A stretch of 64,000 nt of DNA from Streptomyces qaidamensis (lineage in GTDB: Bacteria > Actinomycetota > Actinomycetes > Streptomycetales > Streptomycetaceae), in NCBI RefSeq assembly GCF_001611795.1, contig NZ_CP015098.1, forward strand, positions 8,246,001-8,310,000, read 5' to 3'. This document shows positions 61,270 through 64,000 of the stretch, piece after piece; position 1 is the stretch's first letter, and the number at the start of each line of letters is the position of its first letter. A program made the position numbers and the translations under genes. The notes under the pieces are model-generated. The model saw nothing but the letters and a program-made list of their open reading frames with translations, did not search any database and had not been told where the DNA came from.

Positions 61270-62466
61270 TCAGCCGCGCAGCAGGCCGCGCAGGTTCACG
61301 GCCGGGTCGGCCAGCCGGTCGGCGGCGACGCGGACACGGCGGTCGATCAGCCGGCGAGCGGCTCTGACGGCGGCCGGGTCGTCGACCGAGGCGGCCGCGA
61401 CGACCAGCCCGTCCCTCAGACCGAAGACGGCGAAGGACGGGTCGTCGTAGGAGCCCCTGAGGACGGTCTGCGCGGCTGCCTCCATGTGCCCGACGGCCTC
61501 GATGTGGAGCCCGTGCCGGTCCGTCCAGAACCAGGGCGCGGCAGGCGCCGGGTCCGGGGCGCCGAGGAGGGTCGCCGCTGCCCTGGCACCGTCGTGCTGG
61601 GCTGCTTCCCAGTGCTCGGTGCGGGGCACTTGGCGCATCCGGGCAGGGTCGCCGACGGCGAGCACCGCCGGATTCGAGGTGACGTGACGCTCGTCGACGA
61701 TGATGCCGCGGTCCACCTCCAGCCCGGCCGCCCGCGCCAGCTCGGTGCACGGCACCATGCCGACACCGAGCACCACCGCGTCGTAGAGCCGCGTGACTCC
61801 ACCGAGCCCGACCTCGATGCCCTCGGGCCGGTCGACGAAGGACTCCACGGCGGCCTGTACGGCTGTGACCCGGTGGCGGGTGTGCAGTGCGTGCAGCCAG
61901 GCGGCCAGCTCCGGGCCGAGCGCGGCGGCCAGCGGCACGGCGACCGGGTCGACGAGGACGACCTCGCAACCGAGACGTACGGCGGTGGAGGCGACCTCGG
62001 CACCGATCAGCCCGGCGCCGACGACCAGCACTCTGGCACCGGGAGCGAGAGCCGGGCGCAACCTGTCGGCGTCGTCCGCCGTGCGCAGGACATGCACGCG
62101 CTCGCCACCGACACCCGGAACCGGGAGGCGGGCGGCGGCACCCCCCGTCGCGAGCACGACACGGTCGGCGCGCAGCAGGCGTCCGTCGCCGAGCTCGACG
62201 GCGCCGTCCCCTGGCCTCAGCGCGGTCACCGTCGTCCGGTTGATCAGCCGTACCCGCTGGTCGTCGTACCACCGGGAAGGCTGGAGGGCGATCTCCTTGA
62301 CGTCCTTCGTGCCGGTCAGGAAGTCCTTCGACAGCGGGGGACGGTCGTAGGGGAAGTCCCCCGAATCGACGAGGGTGACATCACCGTCGAAGCCGCCCGC
62401 TCGCAGCGAGGCGGCCGTGCTCACGCCGGCGATGCCGCCGCCCACGATGACGACACGCTCGGTCAC
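61270..62466 (-). CDS. Ferredoxin reductase of the dioxygenase
   Basis: 398 aa from a GTG at 62466 that overlaps the ferredoxin stop. FAD motif VVIVGGGIAGVSTAASLRAG, NAD motif VLVVGAGLIGAEVASTAVRL, and the C-terminal FAD site VLAVGDPARM. It is of the BphA4/CamA type and passes electrons from NADH to the Rieske ferredoxin. Confidence 0.93.
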   Translation of the reverse strand: MTERVVIVGGGIAGVSTAASLRAGGFDGDVTLVDSGDFPYDRPPLSKDFLTGTKDVKEIALQPSRWYDDQRVRLINRTTVTALRPGDGAVELGDGRLLRADRVVLATGGAAARLPVPGVGGERVHVLRTADDADRLRPALAPGARVLVVGAGLIGAEVASTAVRLGCEVVLVDPVAVPLAAALGPELAAWLHALHTRHRVTAVQAAVESFVDRPEGIEVGLGGVTRLYDAVVLGVGMVPCTELARAAGLEVDRGIIVDERHVTSNPAVLAVGDPARMRQVPRTEHWEAAQHDGARAAATLLGAPDPAPAAPWFWTDRHGLHIEAVGHMEAAAQTVLRGSYDDPSFAVFGLRDGLVVAAASVDDPAAVRAARRLIDRRVRVAADRLADPAVNLRGLLRG

Positions 62467-62804
62467 GGCGACTCCCCGGGGAAGAGGTAGACCTCGCCGT
62501 CACGGACCTCGACGCGGTGCGGGCAGGCGTTCTTCGTCGCGGGCAGGCCCTGGACCTCGCCGTTCTTCAGGCAGAACTTGCTGGAGTGCAGCGGGCATTC
62601 GACGAATCCGCCCTCCACCCAGCCATCGGCCAGTGAGGCGGTCTCGTGGGTACAGGTGTCGTCGAGCGCGTAGACACTGTCGTCGGTGTCGCGCAGCAGG
62701 GCGATGTCGTCGGCGGTGCCGGTGACCGCCTTGTCGATGGCGATGCCCTCGCCCTGGGGGATGTCGGCCAGGGCCGCTACGCGAATACCGCTGCCGTTGC
62801 TCAT
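62463..62804 (-). CDS. Rieske ferredoxin of the dioxygenase
   Basis: 113 aa. The Rieske 2Fe-2S ligands are Cys and His in CTHETASL and in CPLHSSKF. It overlaps the alpha subunit stop by 4 bases (ATGA) and carries electrons from the reductase to the oxygenase. Confidence 0.94.
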   Translation of the reverse strand: MSNGSGIRVAALADIPQGEGIAIDKAVTGTADDIALLRDTDDSVYALDDTCTHETASLADGWVEGGFVECPLHSSKFCLKNGEVQGLPATKNACPHRVEVRDGEVYLFPGESP

Positions 62805-64000
62805 GCGTGGTGCTCCTCGTGCCAGGCGGGCGTGTTCATCAGTTCGCGCCAGCGTGCGTAGAAGGCCCGGCCGGCGGCGTCGCTGTAGAGCTCGCTGGTC
62901 CTGCCGGGGTGGCGGCCGTCCTCGCGTTCGCTGCCCATGCCCATCTGGTAGTTGAGAGCGACGCCGCCAGTGATGAATCCGTGCGAGATGGCCTGCACCT
63001 CGCTCCAGTTCTCACCGTCGTCCTGCTCGAAGATCCCGCTGGGTCCGAACGTCCGCAGGTTGTACAGGCGTTGGGCCTCACGGACCTCTTCGGGCATGGA
63101 CTTGTCGACGATGGTCCAGGCCCACACCTCCATGCGGTCGGGGCCCTTGGGGTGCCAGACCCGGATGGATCCGTTGACCGGCAGGTAGGAGAAGTTGGGG
63201 AAGACGGTGGCGTGTCCGGTGGTCAGCGGTCCCTCGACGCGGGCCTCGCCGAGCCGCTCCCGCAGCGCGTCGTAGTCCGTCCACTCGTGCACGGTCTGGG
63301 CGTCGAAGCGGTTCTTGGGATGGACCGGGAAGCCGGCGCCGTGCCCGTTCGGGTCCACGTACTGGCGGCCGGTACGGTGCACGACCTCGTCCTTGGGCTT
63401 CCTGCCGGACGGCGAGAGGACCATGAGCGCCGAGGCGTGACTCATGTTGACGTGGTACCAGTCGGTGGCGAACTGCTCGGCGGCCAGCTTCCAGTTGCCC
63501 TCCAGGACCCACTTGTGGACTCCGCCGACGACGACCGTCCCCTGGTCGTCGTGGTCGAGCATCGCGTCCATGTACCAGGCCATGTCGCCGAGCGACTCCC
63601 GCAGCGGGACCGGGTCCGGATCCCAGGTGCCGAAGACCAGCCCGTGGTACGTCTGCACGTGCGGCACCTCGACGAGGCCCCACTGCCCCGTCTCGAAGGA
63701 CTCCGGGTAGCCGTCCTTGTTGGGCACGCTGACCAGCGAACCGTCCAGGTTGTACGACCAGCCGTGGTAGGTGCAGGTGAAGTTGCGGGTGGTGCCGAAG
63801 TCGGCGCGGCAGACGCGGGCACCCCGGTGCCGGCAGGAATTGAGGTAGGCGCGGATACGCCGGTCACGGTCCAGCGTCACGATGACCGGGTCCTCGCCCA
63901 TGTACGTCGTGAAGAAGTCGCCGGGCTTGTGGAACTGGTCGGTGTGCGCGAGGAACAGCCAGCTCGGCGCGAAGACGCGGCGCAGCTCCTGGCGGTACAG
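62801..64000 (-). CDS. Aromatic-ring-hydroxylating dioxygenase, alpha subunit (5' part outside the window)
   Basis: The frame stays open to the right edge, so the start is beyond 64000; 399 residues are visible of about 430-450. The Rieske centre is seen as SCRHRGARVC and TCTYHGWSY, and the mononuclear Fe ligands in ATDWYHVNMSHAS. VFPNFSYLPV is typical of the catalytic domain. It inserts both atoms of oxygen into an aromatic ring. Relatives act on biphenyl, benzene, ethylbenzene or benzoate; the substrate cannot be named. Confidence 0.93.
   Translation of the reverse strand: MYRQELRRVFAPSWLFLAHTDQFHKPGDFFTTYMGEDPVIVTLDRDRRIRAYLNSCRHRGARVCRADFGTTRNFTCTYHGWSYNLDGSLVSVPNKDGYPESFETGQWGLVEVPHVQTYHGLVFGTWDPDPVPLRESLGDMAWYMDAMLDHDDQGTVVVGGVHKWVLEGNWKLAAEQFATDWYHVNMSHASALMVLSPSGRKPKDEVVHRTGRQYVDPNGHGAGFPVHPKNRFDAQTVHEWTDYDALRERLGEARVEGPLTTGHATVFPNFSYLPVNGSIRVWHPKGPDRMEVWAWTIVDKSMPEEVREAQRLYNLRTFGPSGIFEQDDGENWSEVQAISHGFITGGVALNYQMGMGSEREDGRHPGRTSELYSDAAGRAFYARWRELMNTPAWHEEHHA

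Noticed and set aside
1..64000. tRNA or rRNA genes
   Set aside because: No CCA-end clover-leaf or conserved rRNA sequence was noticed on either strand by eye; a covariance search was not possible.

Overview
The window is high-GC actinobacterial DNA, almost certainly Streptomyces: codon third positions are strongly G/C, GTG starts and ATGA overlaps are common, secreted proteins often carry twin-arginine (RR) signals, and the sugar ABC operon has no ATPase of its own, as is usual in Streptomyces that share one multiple-sugar ATPase. No rRNA, tRNA or CRISPR array was seen.

Region 1 (1-16.8 kb) is ordinary chromosomal housekeeping: an HSL-type esterase, a Ser/Thr kinase translationally coupled to a membrane partner, LysR, TetR, LacI and MarR-type regulators, an FMN reductase divergent from its probable TetR repressor, an aldehyde dehydrogenase, thioredoxin, a flavin disulfide-oxidoreductase-like protein, a frameshifted ABC-F remnant, a peptide deformylase, a PepSY membrane protein, a TPR protein and a pirin.

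Region 2 (17.2-47.2 kb) is a plant-polysaccharide utilisation locus for arabinogalactan and the side chains and backbone of rhamnogalacturonan I. It has two transcriptional wings. The first is a GH30 (beta-1,6-galactanase-like) plus BNR-propeller operon next to a DeoR/LacI hybrid regulator. The second is a long run of secreted, multimodular enzymes on the + strand (23.9-40.4 kb): PL9 lyase, GH43 galactanase with CBM35, GH53 remnant, esterase with CBM13, CBM35-CE12, several GH43 with CBM13 or CBM42, CBM35-GH62 and GH30-CBM35. It is followed on the - strand by a sugar ABC importer operon, a broken PL11 rhamnogalacturonan lyase, and a LacI repressor. Five near-identical inverted repeats centred on CG (about TGTTGAAMCGTTT) sit on the promoters of PL9, the ABC importer, PL11 and the repressor, so this part appears to be one LacI regulon: secreted enzymes cut the polymer, CBMs hold them on glucuronate- or arabinose-bearing chains, and the importer takes up oligosaccharides.

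Region 3 (43.9-49.3 kb, with small patches at 17.2 kb and 53.7 kb) is a gene graveyard: truncated or frameshifted PL11, hydroxyacid dehydrogenase, metalloprotease-like and transposase genes, plus a diverged repeat shared with 17.25 kb. It marks the border of the polysaccharide locus.

Region 4 (49.3-55.9 kb) holds an ABC exporter, a sensor kinase/response regulator pair, and a TetR/carboxylesterase divergent pair with two perfect palindromic operators. Region 5 (56.3 kb to the right edge) is an aromatic catabolic operon on the - strand: Rieske dioxygenase alpha (cut by the window edge), Rieske ferredoxin, ferredoxin reductase, dioxygenase beta, meta-cleavage-product-type hydrolase, dihydrodiol-dehydrogenase-like SDR, acyl-CoA ligase and a small downstream protein.
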